Shown piece after piece: positions 16,391 to 25,322 of a stretch of DNA of 64,000 nucleotides (its first letter is position 1; each line of letters starts with the position of its first letter). Where the stretch lies: NCBI RefSeq assembly GCF_016909015.1, contig NZ_JAFBFA010000015.1, forward strand, positions 46,458 through 110,457. Direction: 5' to 3'. The notes beneath the pieces were generated by a model, which was not told the DNA's origin, ran no database searches, and saw only the letters and a program-made list of their open reading frames with translations. The DNA is from Gracilibacillus alcaliphilus (lineage in GTDB: Bacteria > Bacillota > Bacilli > Bacillales > Amphibacillaceae). Both the position numbers and the translations under genes were made by a program.

Positions 16391-16998
16391 GGCATCTCGG
16401 CTTTTCTGCTCACTCCATTTATCTTTTTCATATAATGATATACCTTTTGTAATTGCTTGACTTGCTTTCCGTTCAACTCTTCCATATTTCCAAACTCAAA
16501 AAATTTGACTCTTTTGATACCTACAAAGCGGAATAAAGCTCTTTTCATTAGAATCTTGTGTGCATTATGCAGCCATACCAGCGGGTAGTACGTGGGGCCT
16601 TTCATCGTTGATACACAAACAGCTGATTTCCCCTTTAGCAGTCCTTCCGGAAATAACCCTCGTTTATCTTTATAGGCAAAATTAGCGGCAAACAGCTGGT
16701 CAATATAACCCAATAACATAGCTGGCGGTCTCCCCCACCAGATCGGATAAATGAACACCAGTTTATCTGCCCATGTTATTTGCTTCCTATACTTTTCCAA
16801 ATCGGCATCTAGATGCATATTACGCCTTCTTTTCTGTCTATTAAATACTAAAGCCGGTTCAAAATCTTCTTGATATAGATCTAACACTTGGAAAGAAGTC
16901 ACATTCGGATTTTCTTCACAAGCTCTGACTGTTTCCCGTAAAAAGGATCCATTCAAACTCCGATGATGAGGATAAGTAAATACGATTAAAACATTCAT
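16372..16998 (-). CDS. NAD(P)H:quinone oxidoreductase-like flavoprotein (flavodoxin fold)
   Basis: 208 residues of the flavodoxin_2 family (YwrO/MdaB/KefF-like NAD(P)H dehydrogenases), FMN or FAD dependent two-electron reductases of quinones and related electrophiles. Visible features: N-terminal strand VLIVFTYPHHRSLNG with the phosphate-binding turn (residues 3-17), IYPIWWGRPPAMLLGYIDQLF (flavin-binding, residues 83-103) and the FAYKD insert. It is divergent from a MarR-type regulator gene with shared operators between them, a layout typical of reductases induced by reactive quinones. Confidence 0.87.
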   Translation of the reverse strand: MNVLIVFTYPHHRSLNGSFLRETVRACEENPNVTSFQVLDLYQEDFEPALVFNRQKRRRNMHLDADLEKYRKQITWADKLVFIYPIWWGRPPAMLLGYIDQLFAANFAYKDKRGLFPEGLLKGKSAVCVSTMKGPTYYPLVWLHNAHKILMKRALFRFVGIKRVKFFEFGNMEELNGKQVKQLQKVYHYMKKINGVSRKAEMPNSQML

Positions 16999-17013
16999 AT
17001 TAGCACCCCTTAA

Positions 17014-17081
17014 TTATCTTTTGATAACTAAATAGTACTCGTTTTATTTTTAATTATCAAATGATAATTGTTTATTGATAA
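17014..17081. promoter_or_regulatory. Palindromic operators between the reductase and marR genes
   Basis: Three related AT-rich palindromes: TTATCTTTTGATAA (17014-17027), TTATCAAATGATAA (17054-17067) and TTATTGATAA (17072-17081). The shared TTATC-TGATAA symmetry between divergent genes fits binding of the MarR-type dimer to both promoters. Confidence 0.65.
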
Positions 17082-17119
17082 TTTATTTGCTATCTTAGGT
17101 AAGGAAAGGAAGGATATGC

Positions 17120-17569
17120 ATGGAGAATTCATCACTATTCCATAAAATGGTAGCCTTTTCTGCTGCCGTTCATCAAACCACACATGAATGGACGCAAACA
17201 GTCCGTCCGGCAGCTCTGTCACCTGTTCAATATAAGATTCTTGAATATATTGCCGTTCATCCCACTGCCACACCCAGCGAGATTAATGATTGTATGCACA
17301 TGTCGATGCCAAACACCAGTCGTGAACTGAAACATTTAACAGAGAAGCATTTAATAAAAAAAAGCACCAATACCAATGATCGGCGCAAACATTATATCCA
17401 GCTTTCTGACCAAGGAGAAAAAATAATGACAGAGGTTTTCGCTTCCATAGAAAATCATTTCCTAGCACGAATGCAGAACAACACATCGGAGGATCTTGCC
17501 AAAGTAGAGGACGCTATCGATCTATTGCAGGAGAAAATTTTTTATGATAAGCAGCGAAAAAGGCCTTAG
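17120..17569 (+). CDS. MarR-family transcriptional regulator
   Basis: 149 residues with the MarR winged helix: recognition region ATPSEINDCMHMSMPNTSRELKHLTEKHLI (about residues 50-80, shown in part) and wing STNTNDRRKHYIQLS, flanked by dimerisation helices. The N-terminal part (AAVHQTTHEWTQTVRP) resembles YusO/SlyA-like members. It probably represses itself and the divergent flavin reductase gene through the palindromes in between; the ligand is unknown. ATG follows GGAAGGA. Confidence 0.9.
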   Translation: MENSSLFHKMVAFSAAVHQTTHEWTQTVRPAALSPVQYKILEYIAVHPTATPSEINDCMHMSMPNTSRELKHLTEKHLIKKSTNTNDRRKHYIQLSDQGEKIMTEVFASIENHFLARMQNNTSEDLAKVEDAIDLLQEKIFYDKQRKRP

Positions 17570-17596
17570 CTGGTGTGTTTAAGCTATGGCCTTTTC
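17557..17596. terminator. Convergent terminator between marR and SDR genes
   Basis: Stem AAAAAGGCC-AGCT paired with AGCT-GGCCTTTT; T-rich on both strands; starts within the last codons of the marR gene. Confidence 0.8.
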
Positions 17597-17604
17597 TCTT
17601 TTAC

Positions 17605-18366
17605 CTACACCCCAAACGTATTCCCGCCATTAACCGATAACGATTGTCCGGTGATAAAACTAGCTTTGTCGGAGGCGATAAATACTATCGTATTACTAAT
17701 ATCACTTGGCTCACCCATCCGCTGTAAAGGAACTTGGTTTTGATACTGTGCCAATACATCAACGGCAACCTCTTCATGCCTTTCGACAGGGATAAAGCCG
17801 GGGTTAATTAAGTTCACTGTAATTCCAAATGGGCCAAGTTCACTCGCCCACGAACGTGTCATTCCTATTTGAGCAGATTTGGCCGTTACGTAATTTGCAA
17901 AATGGGCATTGCCTAGTTGCACGACTTCACTGCCAATATTAATAATCCGGCCTGACTTCTTCATTTTCATTCCTGGCAGGACAGCCTTTGTTAATAATAA
18001 CGGAGCCTTCACAAAAAAATCGAGTTGGTCTAGATAATCAGACCATGTACTCTCGTCAATCGAAACCTCTGGCTGCGGACCTGTTGCATTATTCACCAAA
18101 ATATCTATTGTACCGCCTGCCTCTGCCTCCGCACGCCGAACGAGATTATCTACTGCCTCTTCGTCTGTAATATCGCCTTGGATCGCTACAGCCTGGCCGC
18201 CAAGCTCACGAATCAGTTCCACTGTTTGTTCAGCATCTGCCTGATTATTGGCATAATTCACCGCTACAATCGCCCCTGCTTCTGCCAGTGCGATACTAAT
18301 ACTCTTCCCTAATCCTCTGGAACCGCCTGTAACCAAAGCAATTTTACCTGCTAATAAATCTGTCAT
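17605..18366 (-). CDS. Short-chain dehydrogenase/reductase (FabG-like)
   Basis: 253 residues, Rossmann-fold NAD(P)H oxidoreductase. Cofactor motif TGGSRGLGKS (residues 14-23), NNAT at the NNAG position (residues 91-94), catalytic Ser (IGSEVVQ), and Y-A-K in NYVTAKSAQ about residues 159-163, where the usual YxxxK is present as Tyr-Val-Thr-Ala-Lys. The tail ASFITGQSLSVNGGNTFG is typical of 3-oxoacyl-ACP reductase-like SDRs. Substrate unknown. It stands 26 bp upstream of nothing else on its strand except the TauE-like gene, which lies just before it, so the two may be co-transcribed. Confidence 0.85.
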   Translation of the reverse strand: MTDLLAGKIALVTGGSRGLGKSISIALAEAGAIVAVNYANNQADAEQTVELIRELGGQAVAIQGDITDEEAVDNLVRRAEAEAGGTIDILVNNATGPQPEVSIDESTWSDYLDQLDFFVKAPLLLTKAVLPGMKMKKSGRIINIGSEVVQLGNAHFANYVTAKSAQIGMTRSWASELGPFGITVNLINPGFIPVERHEEVAVDVLAQYQNQVPLQRMGEPSDISNTIVFIASDKASFITGQSLSVNGGNTFGV

Positions 18367-18392
18367 CTAAAAACCTCCTATTCTCTTCAAAG

Positions 18393-19109
18393 TCATGCGA
18401 TACTTTCTAACAATAAATATATCCCTGTAAATAATAACAAGATATACGTCAAGAGACGAAAAAAACCTGCGCTCATTTTCTTAAACATCAGCTGTCCGGT
18501 AATTAATCCTGCCGCTACAATAGGCAAGGCAAGAAGGCTGGACAGCCATACCGTCTGATTGGTACTGGCAAATAGAACTTGCACCGCCAAGCTGGCCGAA
18601 TAAATAAACAAATAATAACCTAGTGTTGTAGCCCGCAGCGTTTCCTTCGTTGTATCTGTACCGGAAAAATACAACAATAACGGCGGACCAGGCATACCAA
18701 TGCTGGTAGTCAATGTACCAGATAGCCCTCCTACTATAAGATCACGCTTATTACTTTGACGCAGCCGCCACTTACACATCAACAATACGGTCAATAATAG
18801 AATAATAATACTTACCGCTAGTTTCAGGCTATTGATTTGAATAGCAAGAAAAATATATATCCCCAGCAGCAAACCGGGCAAACTGCCGATAATAAACCGT
18901 TTAAGAATGCCGATATCCAGGTCTTTTTGAATTTTAATAATTAAAGCACAGGATATCACTAACGACAGCACTAAATTAATTTGGATCGCTTCCATCGGCT
19001 GGAAGATTAACAACAAAAACGGTGTTGCCAAAATCGAGAAACCAAAGCCCGTACTTGTCTGTAACACCGAGGCAATAAAAATAATTAAAACAAAAAAGAT
19101 TGTTTCCAT
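18393..19109 (-). CDS. TauE/SafE-family anion (sulfite/organosulfonate) exporter-like protein
   Basis: 238 residues from ATG 19109 after AAGGAAAGCAGG; an upstream TTG would add seven residues. Eight hydrophobic helices in two halves, with the repeated family motif: QTSTGFGFSILATPFLLL in the first half and GGLSGTLTTSIGMPGPPLLLY in the second. TauE/SafE proteins are proposed to export sulfite, sulfoacetate or similar anions. No sulfur-metabolism gene is adjacent, so the substrate is open. Confidence 0.85.
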   Translation of the reverse strand: METIFFVLIIFIASVLQTSTGFGFSILATPFLLLIFQPMEAIQINLVLSLVISCALIIKIQKDLDIGILKRFIIGSLPGLLLGIYIFLAIQINSLKLAVSIIILLLTVLLMCKWRLRQSNKRDLIVGGLSGTLTTSIGMPGPPLLLYFSGTDTTKETLRATTLGYYLFIYSASLAVQVLFASTNQTVWLSSLLALPIVAAGLITGQLMFKKMSAGFFRLLTYILLLFTGIYLLLESIA

Positions 19110-19161
19110 ATAAACCTGCTTTCCTTGCAATATCCATCTATTTTGCTATTTGTATTTTATC

Positions 19162-19183
19162 CCCTGCCCTAAAGCAGGCAGGG
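19162..19183. other. GC-rich hairpin between quinone reductase and TauE-like genes
   Basis: CCCTGCC paired with GGCAGGG across an 8-base loop. No T tract follows on either strand, so its effect is uncertain. Confidence 0.35.
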
Positions 19184-19190
19184 CTGTAAC

Positions 19191-20138
19191 TTATGTTTCA
19201 CTGCTAATCACAATTTTCCCAACGGCATGATGGCCTTCACTTAATTCGTGAGCTTGATAGATTCCACTCTCTGTTAAAGGAAAAGACTGAGCGATCACAC
19301 TTCTGATTTTCTTCTGTTCGAGCAAATCAGCTAGGATGGCTAATTGTTCACCATTCGGTTCCAGCCACATACTCTTCGCTGTCACTTGTTTAGTCTTTGC
19401 CAATTCTTGATCTGGTTCCTGCAGCACGGAAATCAACCGCCCGCTGCCTTCCTTCAGAATCGGAAAGCTTTCCTCTTGCGTGTCACCACCGATTGTATCG
19501 AGCACTAAATCTATATCGGTTAATAGTTCCTGGAGATTTATCGTACGGTAATCAATCACTTGATCAGCGCCCAGCTTATATAATAATTCATGATTTTTCA
19601 GACTAGCCGTAGTATAAACAAATGCACCTGCCTGTTTCGCTAACTGAACAGCATAACTGCCCACCCCGCCTGCACCAGCATGAATAAGAACTTGTTCACC
19701 CTTTTTTAATTGACCATGATCAAACAAGGCTTGATATGCCGTCAATCCTGCCAAAGGTACAGCTGCAGCTTCTTCGAACGTGATATGGACGGGCTTCTTA
19801 GCCAATAAGTGATCATCCACGATGGTAAACTGTGCATACGTACCGAACCTTGTGGTCTCTGGGCGTGCAAATACTTCATCACCCACCTGCCAATTGCTTA
19901 CTTCAGATCCTACAGCTTCAATAACCCCTGCTACATCCCATCCGAGAATAATTGGAAACTCCCAATCCAGTTTCTGCTGCAGATATCCTTCACGAAGCTT
20001 CCAATCAATCGGATTAACGGAGGTAGCTTTGGTACGGACCATCACTTGATGCGCCCCTAGTTCGGGCAAGGTAACCTCTCCCTCTGTGAGCACCTCTTTG
20101 CCACCGTATTCGTTAATGATTACCGCCTTTGTCTTCAT
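19191..20138 (-). CDS. NADP-dependent quinone oxidoreductase / zinc-free alcohol dehydrogenase family
   Basis: 315 residues of the MDR superfamily, quinone-reductase branch. N-terminal GroES-like domain (MKTKAVIINEYGG ... GWDVAGVIEAVG) and NADP-binding domain with AGAGGVGSYAVQLAKQAGA (around residues 148-166). The catalytic-zinc cysteine and structural-zinc cysteine cluster are absent. ATG at 20138 follows GGAG at the right distance; an in-frame GTG nine bases upstream is too close to that site. Likely reduces quinones or activated alkenes. The 265 bp upstream (20139-20404) contain no gene that I can support. Confidence 0.87.
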   Translation of the reverse strand: MKTKAVIINEYGGKEVLTEGEVTLPELGAHQVMVRTKATSVNPIDWKLREGYLQQKLDWEFPIILGWDVAGVIEAVGSEVSNWQVGDEVFARPETTRFGTYAQFTIVDDHLLAKKPVHITFEEAAAVPLAGLTAYQALFDHGQLKKGEQVLIHAGAGGVGSYAVQLAKQAGAFVYTTASLKNHELLYKLGADQVIDYRTINLQELLTDIDLVLDTIGGDTQEESFPILKEGSGRLISVLQEPDQELAKTKQVTAKSMWLEPNGEQLAILADLLEQKKIRSVIAQSFPLTESGIYQAHELSEGHHAVGKIVISSET

Positions 20139-20404
20139 GTATATCACTCCATTCGTTTTTCAGCAAAATCAGCATTTAATTGAAATTTATCATATCAATC
20201 CATCTTTGTACTGTCCATTAAACCGCATTCATTTGATTGAAAAACGAGAAGTACACATAGTCCTTCCCCTGTTAGTCAAGCTTCGAGAGGCCGTTTTGTA
20301 CAGATACAGCCTTCTGCTGGAGGGTCAGCTCGCCCTGTCCTTGCTGAGATCGACTTCCCTCCGCTTTCATTCTTTTTTTGTCACTGCTTCTTAATAAACG
20401 GAAC

Positions 20405-20623
20405 TTATGCTTCCTCTTCATCTGCCACATATTCTAATATGTCACCTGGCTGACAATTGAGTGTCTTGCATATTGCCTCCAAAGTGGAGAAGCGGACTGC
20501 CTTCACATTTCCAGTCTTCAATTTTGATAAGTTAACATTCGAAACTCCTGTTTTTTTCGCTAAATCATTTAATTTCATTTTTCGATCGGCCAACATGCGA
20601 TCCAGCCGAGTAATAATAGCCAT
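20405..20623 (-). CDS. Small XRE/Cro-type regulator (YozG-like)
   Basis: 72 residues, essentially one helix-turn-helix: MKLNDLAKKTGVSNVNLSKLKTG, followed by RFSTLEAICKTLNCQPGDILEY, the conserved tail of the YozG group. Begins six bases after the stop of the DUF2975 membrane protein gene. In Bacilli such regulators are regularly paired with a DUF2975 protein; the pair's function is not established. Confidence 0.9.
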   Translation of the reverse strand: MAIITRLDRMLADRKMKLNDLAKKTGVSNVNLSKLKTGNVKAVRFSTLEAICKTLNCQPGDILEYVADEEEA

Positions 20624-20629
20624 GAGACA

Positions 20630-21250
20630 TCACACCGTTTCATCTGATTCTTCTTGAAGACTGAGACCATACTGAAAAACTTGCGCCACGATTAAAAGTA
20701 ATAATCCAGTAAAGAAGGAAAAGTAGTGAAATATTGCTGCTACCCCTATGCTCAACGTTTGTGTCACGAACACTGTCATCGCTAAGTTTATAATTAATTT
20801 GGCGAAAAATCCATAAAAGAGCAAAACAAACGCTAATTTTTTCAGACAATTCACATTTTGTGCTGAAAAAGGGGTTGACCCTTCTGCGATAGAGGTCAAT
20901 ATAGTTTTCACCTGCTTGATTCCATATAACAAAGGTAAGGCAGATGTCGAACCATAGAAAATCATATAGGTAATATAAGCTGACTGGATGTCAAACATTT
21001 GTGATCCAAGTGTCGGCAAGATTTCAAACGGAATAATTGCTGTAAAAAAAACAAACTCCCATTGTCCGCTTATCCACCAACTATCTACCCCTGATTTCGC
21101 CTCAAAGACAGACTCCGGCAGGAACAGTGCCCAAACAGAAAGCCCGACCGTATAAATCAGAAACACGATCACGAGTCCTGTCCCCACCTGAAGCATCTTC
21201 CACATGGTTTTTGACCTGTTTCGCATCCTGGTTACCATTACTTGATCCAT
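20630..21250 (-). CDS. DUF2975 membrane protein
   Basis: 206 residues from ATG 21250 (AAGGGG nine bases upstream; an ATG nine bases earlier touches that site). Four predicted membrane helices: VGTGLVIVFLIYTVGLSVWAL, one around SAYITYMIFYGSTSALPLLYG, LAFVLLFYGFFAKLIINLAM and YFSFFTGLLLLIVAQVFQYG. The conserved middle segment IKQVKTILTSIAEGSTPFSAQNV is the hallmark of DUF2975. Co-transcribed with the small XRE regulator. Function unknown. Confidence 0.85.
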   Translation of the reverse strand: MDQVMVTRMRNRSKTMWKMLQVGTGLVIVFLIYTVGLSVWALFLPESVFEAKSGVDSWWISGQWEFVFFTAIIPFEILPTLGSQMFDIQSAYITYMIFYGSTSALPLLYGIKQVKTILTSIAEGSTPFSAQNVNCLKKLAFVLLFYGFFAKLIINLAMTVFVTQTLSIGVAAIFHYFSFFTGLLLLIVAQVFQYGLSLQEESDETV

Positions 21251-21321
21251 CACTAGCATCCCCTTATCATGATTTGGTTAGTTCCATTGTAAAGGGGGGA
21301 TTTATATTATTCAATAATAAA

Positions 21322-21549
21322 TTAATAATAATCGTTAATTTGGATATCATAACCAGCAGTCTTTTCTTCAAGCCATTCTTCTAATGTATGTATCTTTTCC
21401 ATCTGTATAGCAAACGGAAATCCATTTTTATTGACCGACATGTTCAAAAATATTTTAATCGCTTCATTTGTCCTAGTTCCCAATGCCTTAAACAACTTAT
21501 CTGATTTTTCCTTTAAAGAATCTTCTACACGAACTTGAATATTTTTCAT
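21322..21549 (-). CDS. RelB/DinJ-like antitoxin without a partner toxin
   Basis: 75 residues from ATG 21549 after GGAGGTG. The N-terminal half has the ribbon-helix-helix of RelB/DinJ antitoxins (MKNIQVRVEDSLKEKSDKLF, then LGTRTNEAIKIFLNMSV and the family NGFPFAIQ). A typical operon would have RelE/YafQ toxin just downstream; here the next gene on the strand is the DUF2975 protein and the 71-bp gap is too small for a toxin. It is either an orphan regulator or the remains of a toxin-antitoxin pair. Confidence 0.75.
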   Translation of the reverse strand: MKNIQVRVEDSLKEKSDKLFKALGTRTNEAIKIFLNMSVNKNGFPFAIQMEKIHTLEEWLEEKTAGYDIQINDYY

Positions 21550-21647
21550 TTCTCTCACCTCCCCATTGTATCAATGCATTATTATTAAATATGCAATTAA
21601 ATCGCATTATTCAATACACCCAAATTCTTATAACCCAATCTTTCATC

Positions 21648-21690
21648 AAAAAAAAGAACTCGCTTCCATGCTGTGCACGGAAGGAGCTTC
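21648..21690 (-). terminator. Terminator of the urt operon
   Basis: On the minus strand AAGCTCCTTCC, 11-base loop, GGAAGCGAGTT and then CTTTTTTTT; 20 bp after the urtE stop codon. Confidence 0.9.
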
Positions 21691-21709
21691 ACCTGATTTT
21701 TATCACTGT

Positions 21710-22402
21710 TTACACACTCAGCAACTGACCAACTTGTTCTTCAATCAATTCTGATCCTTCATAAACAACCCGGCCCTTATCAACAATATAAAAGTAATCG
21801 GCCACACTTTTGGCAAAGTCAAAGCTTTGCTCGACTAATAAAATAGATGTTTCTGATTGTTTCTGTTTGATCTCCTTAATGACATGCTGAATATCTTCCA
21901 CAATGTTAGGCTGGATTCCCTCGGTCGGTTCATCCAGTAACAACAAGGAAGGCTTAGAGACAAGGGCACGAGCAATAGCCAACTGTTGCTGTTGCCCTCC
22001 GCTTAAATCACCGCCGCGGCGATCTTTCATTTCTTTTAAAACAGGGAAATATTGATAAATTTCTTCATCAATACTCTGCTTTTTGTTTTTGCTTGCTTCC
22101 ATCCCTAATATAATATTCTCATAGACAGTCAGCTGCGGAAAAATATCCCTTCCTTGCGGTACAAAACCAAATCCTTTTCTGGCACGATAGTTGGCTGGTT
22201 TATTAGTGATTTCCTCCCCCTGATATATAATTTGTCCTTTCACGTTCTGTAAGATACCCATTATTGCCTTGATAATTGTCGTCTTGCCTACCCCATTACG
22301 TCCCATCAAGCAGACGACATCGCCTTTCTTTACTTGTAACGATACATCCCGAATGACGATACTCTCCTCATACGACACTTCGAGCTGCTGGAGTTGAAGC
22401 AT
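21710..22402 (-). CDS. urtE: Urea ABC transporter ATP-binding protein UrtE
   Basis: 230-residue ATPase of the LivF-like branch; one of two ATPases that power urea import. Walker A GRNGVGKTT (residues 34-42), signature LSGGQQQQLAIARAL, Walker B LLLLDEPTEGIQP, and switch His replaced by VEQ in the LivF manner. Its ATG lies 35 bp inside the end of urtD, so the two are translationally coupled. Last gene of urtABCDE. The assignment to urea rather than branched-chain amino acids rests on the five-gene order and the divergent urease operon. Confidence 0.93.
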   Translation of the reverse strand: MLQLQQLEVSYEESIVIRDVSLQVKKGDVVCLMGRNGVGKTTIIKAIMGILQNVKGQIIYQGEEITNKPANYRARKGFGFVPQGRDIFPQLTVYENIILGMEASKNKKQSIDEEIYQYFPVLKEMKDRRGGDLSGGQQQQLAIARALVSKPSLLLLDEPTEGIQPNIVEDIQHVIKEIKQKQSETSILLVEQSFDFAKSVADYFYIVDKGRVVYEGSELIEEQVGQLLSV

Positions 22403-23177
22403 CTGCCGTATCCCCCTTACGTCCTAAGTAAACTTCCATTACTCGTTCGTTACCCTGAATGTCGTCCATTGTACCTTCACAGAGCAATTGCCCCTCATGC
22501 ATAACTGTCACTTTTTCAGAGTATTTTCTAACAAACTCCATATCATGCTCTACAACAATAATCGCGCACTTTTCCTTCATCTTTAATAGCAGTTCACCAG
22601 TTTTCTCTTCTTCCTCTTCGGTCATACCAGCGATTGGTTCATCTAACATAAGTAAACTCGGCTTCTGCATCATCACCATTCCCATTTCCAGCCATTGCTT
22701 CTGACCATGGGACAGTAAACGTGCCTGCTCATCTTTTTGTTCAGATAAGCCAATTAATGCTAGCATTTCTTTTATTTCTGCGTCTTTCTCTTGATTCGGT
22801 TTGGCACGTAAAATATGAGATAGCCGTTTATCCTGCTTCATCGACAGCTCTAGGTTCTCCCACACCGTTAAATTGCCAAACACAGACGGAGCCTGAAACT
22901 TCCGCCCAACTCCTTTGCGGACAATCTCAAATTCTTTTAATTTACTTAGGTCATGCTTTTCTTTCAATATCAACGACCCCTCGCTCTCCCTCGTCTTTCC
23001 ACAAACAAGATCCAAAAATGTAGTTTTGCCTGCACCATTAGGTCCAATCAGAAAGTGCAGTTCCCCTTCACGAACCATAAATGAGAAATCCTTCACCGCA
23101 AAGAATGCCCCAAATTTCACCGATGTATTTTTAGCTTGCAGAATAATCTGCTTTGCTGTTTGTTTGCCCTTTTTCAT
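22368..23177 (-). CDS. urtD: Urea ABC transporter ATP-binding protein UrtD
   Basis: 269-residue ATPase of the LivG-like branch. Walker A GPNGAGKTT (residues 44-52), UrtD-type phrase GVGRKFQAPSVFGNLTVWENLELS, the signature in the variant form LSHGQKQWLEMGM (typical of UrtD, where LivG has LSYGQQR), Walker B LLMLDEPIAGMTEEE and the switch EHDMEFV. Overlaps urtC by 47 bp upstream and urtE by 35 bp downstream. Confidence 0.95.
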   Translation of the reverse strand: MKKGKQTAKQIILQAKNTSVKFGAFFAVKDFSFMVREGELHFLIGPNGAGKTTFLDLVCGKTRESEGSLILKEKHDLSKLKEFEIVRKGVGRKFQAPSVFGNLTVWENLELSMKQDKRLSHILRAKPNQEKDAEIKEMLALIGLSEQKDEQARLLSHGQKQWLEMGMVMMQKPSLLMLDEPIAGMTEEEEEKTGELLLKMKEKCAIIVVEHDMEFVRKYSEKVTVMHEGQLLCEGTMDDIQGNERVMEVYLGRKGDTADASTPAARSVV

Positions 23178-24213
23178 TTGAATTCCTCCTCTTCAATTTC
23201 TTTCCTAAGCTCATTAATCCACCTGGCAAAAAGATAACAACAATGACAAAGACTGCCCCAAGAAAATACAACCAGATGTCTGGATACGATTCACTAAAGA
23301 AAGTCTTGGCGGAATTGGTTAAGATCGCTCCAATGACTGGCCCAATTAAAGTTCCCCGTCCGCCAATGGCAACCCATAGAATCATTTCAATCGATGGGAT
23401 AATGCCAATTTGTGTCGGTGATATAATACCAACCTGCATGACAAACAGCATTCCTGCTAAACCAGCAATACCTGCCGAAATCGTGAAAACCAATACCTTG
23501 AACATTGATGTATCATAGCCAGAGAAACGGAGACGGTTTTCACCATCACGAATGGCAATTAAGGCCTTCCCAAAAAGACTGTTTATCAATCGGCTGCAAA
23601 TCAGCAAAATAATCACCAAACAACCTAAAGTAACATAGTAAATCACTCTTTGCGTAGCTGGATCGGATAAAGAAAAACCGAAAATAGTCGAAAAGCCAGT
23701 TAATCCATTAGTCCCGCCAGTGACATCCTGCCGACTGATTAATAACGTCACTGTTACCATTACAAGCGCTTGGGTCAAGATGGTAAAATACACATCCTGA
23801 ATCCGATTGCGAAAGGTAAAAAAACCCAAAATTACAGCGATGATCATCGGTACTATGATTCCTGCTAAAATAGCTATCACTGGATGTTGCAGTACCGTCC
23901 AGAACCATGGCAGTTCTGTCATACCACTCCACATCATAAAATCTGGAAGACCGCCTGAGGAAGCCTCCATCTTCAGGTGAATTCCCATAATGTAAGCACC
24001 CAGCCCAAAAAATATACCATGACCTAAACTAAGCACCCCCATATAGCCCCATAATAAGTCCAAACCAATAACCAGAATGGCAAAAGCCAAATAACGGCCT
24101 AAGAGATTCACTCGAAAATCCGATAAAACAAATGGTAAGAGAATAAGAAGAATAACTAAAGCTAACAAAAGCCACTTTCGGCTGATCATATAATTGGCCA
24201 CCACAGACTTCAT
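23131..24213 (-). CDS. urtC: Urea ABC transporter permease UrtC
   Basis: 360 residues from ATG 24213, eight bases after AAGGGG; an upstream TTG lacks a site. LivM-type permease with about ten helices, including the phrases FGLGAYIMGIHLKM, QDVYFTILTQALVM, RDGENRLRFSGYD (the coupling loop) and WVAIGGRGTLIGPVIGAIL. The acidic/basic tail after the last helix is short. Forms the membrane channel with UrtB. Confidence 0.94.
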   Translation of the reverse strand: MKSVVANYMISRKWLLLALVILLILLPFVLSDFRVNLLGRYLAFAILVIGLDLLWGYMGVLSLGHGIFFGLGAYIMGIHLKMEASSGGLPDFMMWSGMTELPWFWTVLQHPVIAILAGIIVPMIIAVILGFFTFRNRIQDVYFTILTQALVMVTVTLLISRQDVTGGTNGLTGFSTIFGFSLSDPATQRVIYYVTLGCLVIILLICSRLINSLFGKALIAIRDGENRLRFSGYDTSMFKVLVFTISAGIAGLAGMLFVMQVGIISPTQIGIIPSIEMILWVAIGGRGTLIGPVIGAILTNSAKTFFSESYPDIWLYFLGAVFVIVVIFLPGGLMSLGKKLKRRNSNEKGQTNSKADYSAS

Positions 24214-24304
24214 GATTGTTCCCCTTTCCTTTCTGTTCAAAAAACGATAACTTTCTCATTTGACAGGTTACTCGTCAAGCAAGTCTGTACCCTGAGGTGT
24301 ACCT

Positions 24305-25207
24305 TTAATCAAGCGAACGAGTGCGTAATGAGAATAGTCCTGACGGGCGCCATTGCAGGAATAAAACAATTAATACAAAGATTAATACCTTTCCCATAGA
24401 GGCATCTGTCCAATATTCAAATAAGGTATTCATCACTCCAACACCGAATGCACTCACTACAGTCCCAACTAACATCCCAACTCCTCCTACTACAACCACC
24501 ATAAAAGCATCCACAATATAGTAAGTTCCAATCGCTGGGCCAATGGGACCGATTAATGTTAAGATTGCACCGGCTACCCCTGCTATACCTGCCCCAATCG
24601 CAAAAGTAGTGATATCGACACGTCTAGTTGAAATCCCCACACAGCTAGCCATTTCGCGATTTTGCATAACAGCCCGGGTACGACGTCCACTGTTTGTTTT
24701 ATACAAATAGAAGGCCAGAATCAGGAGACAGACAACCACAAGACCGATAATAAATATTCGTGTGACCGGTACTGTCATACCAAACACATTCATCCCTCCT
24801 TCTAAAAAGGAAGGACTTACTATCCCTACATTTGGTGCACCGAATATTGAACGAGCGGTCTGCTGTAAAATAAGACCTACCCCAAACGTCGCTAGCAGAC
24901 TATCCAATGGCCGGCCATATAAATGGCGGATAACTGTATACTCTAATAACATTCCAACTAATGCAGCAACAATAAATGCACAAGGTATCGCCAGAATAAA
25001 ATAAAGATCAAATAATCCTGCCGGCATATACTGTGTAAAAATCGTTTGCATGACATAGGTAGTGTAAGCTCCAATCATAATCAACTCACCATGTGCCATA
25101 TTAATGACTTTCATTAATCCAAATGTTATGGCCAATCCCAAAGCTATCAACAACAAAATAGATCCTAAACTTAAACCGTTAAAAGCCTGTATGAGAATTG
25201 CTTCCAT
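24305..25207 (-). CDS. urtB: Urea ABC transporter permease UrtB
   Basis: 300 residues, LivH-type permease with about eight helices. Family phrases: NGLSLGSILLLIALGLAITFGLM at the N-terminus (residues 10-32), VINMAHGELIMIGAYT, SLLATFGVGLILQQTAR and the coupling loop NREMASCVGISTRRVD. Lacks the long extracellular N-terminal domain found in some Gram-negative UrtB. Lies between urtA (115-bp gap) and urtC (91-bp gap). Confidence 0.93.
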   Translation of the reverse strand: MEAILIQAFNGLSLGSILLLIALGLAITFGLMKVINMAHGELIMIGAYTTYVMQTIFTQYMPAGLFDLYFILAIPCAFIVAALVGMLLEYTVIRHLYGRPLDSLLATFGVGLILQQTARSIFGAPNVGIVSPSFLEGGMNVFGMTVPVTRIFIIGLVVVCLLILAFYLYKTNSGRRTRAVMQNREMASCVGISTRRVDITTFAIGAGIAGVAGAILTLIGPIGPAIGTYYIVDAFMVVVVGGVGMLVGTVVSAFGVGVMNTLFEYWTDASMGKVLIFVLIVLFLQWRPSGLFSLRTRSLD

Positions 25208-25322
25208 TCCCAGTCACATCCCTTATTGAATTTCTGAGTTTGCAAGTTTTATACAAACTAACTGTCTGGCGAACTGCTGTTAAAACAGTCCACCGGTTTT
25301 TAAACAGCTTTATATACAGAAT

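Noticed and set aside
17028..17273. Minus-strand frame overlapping the marR gene start
   Set aside because: Shadow of the MarR gene and its operators; no ribosome binding site.
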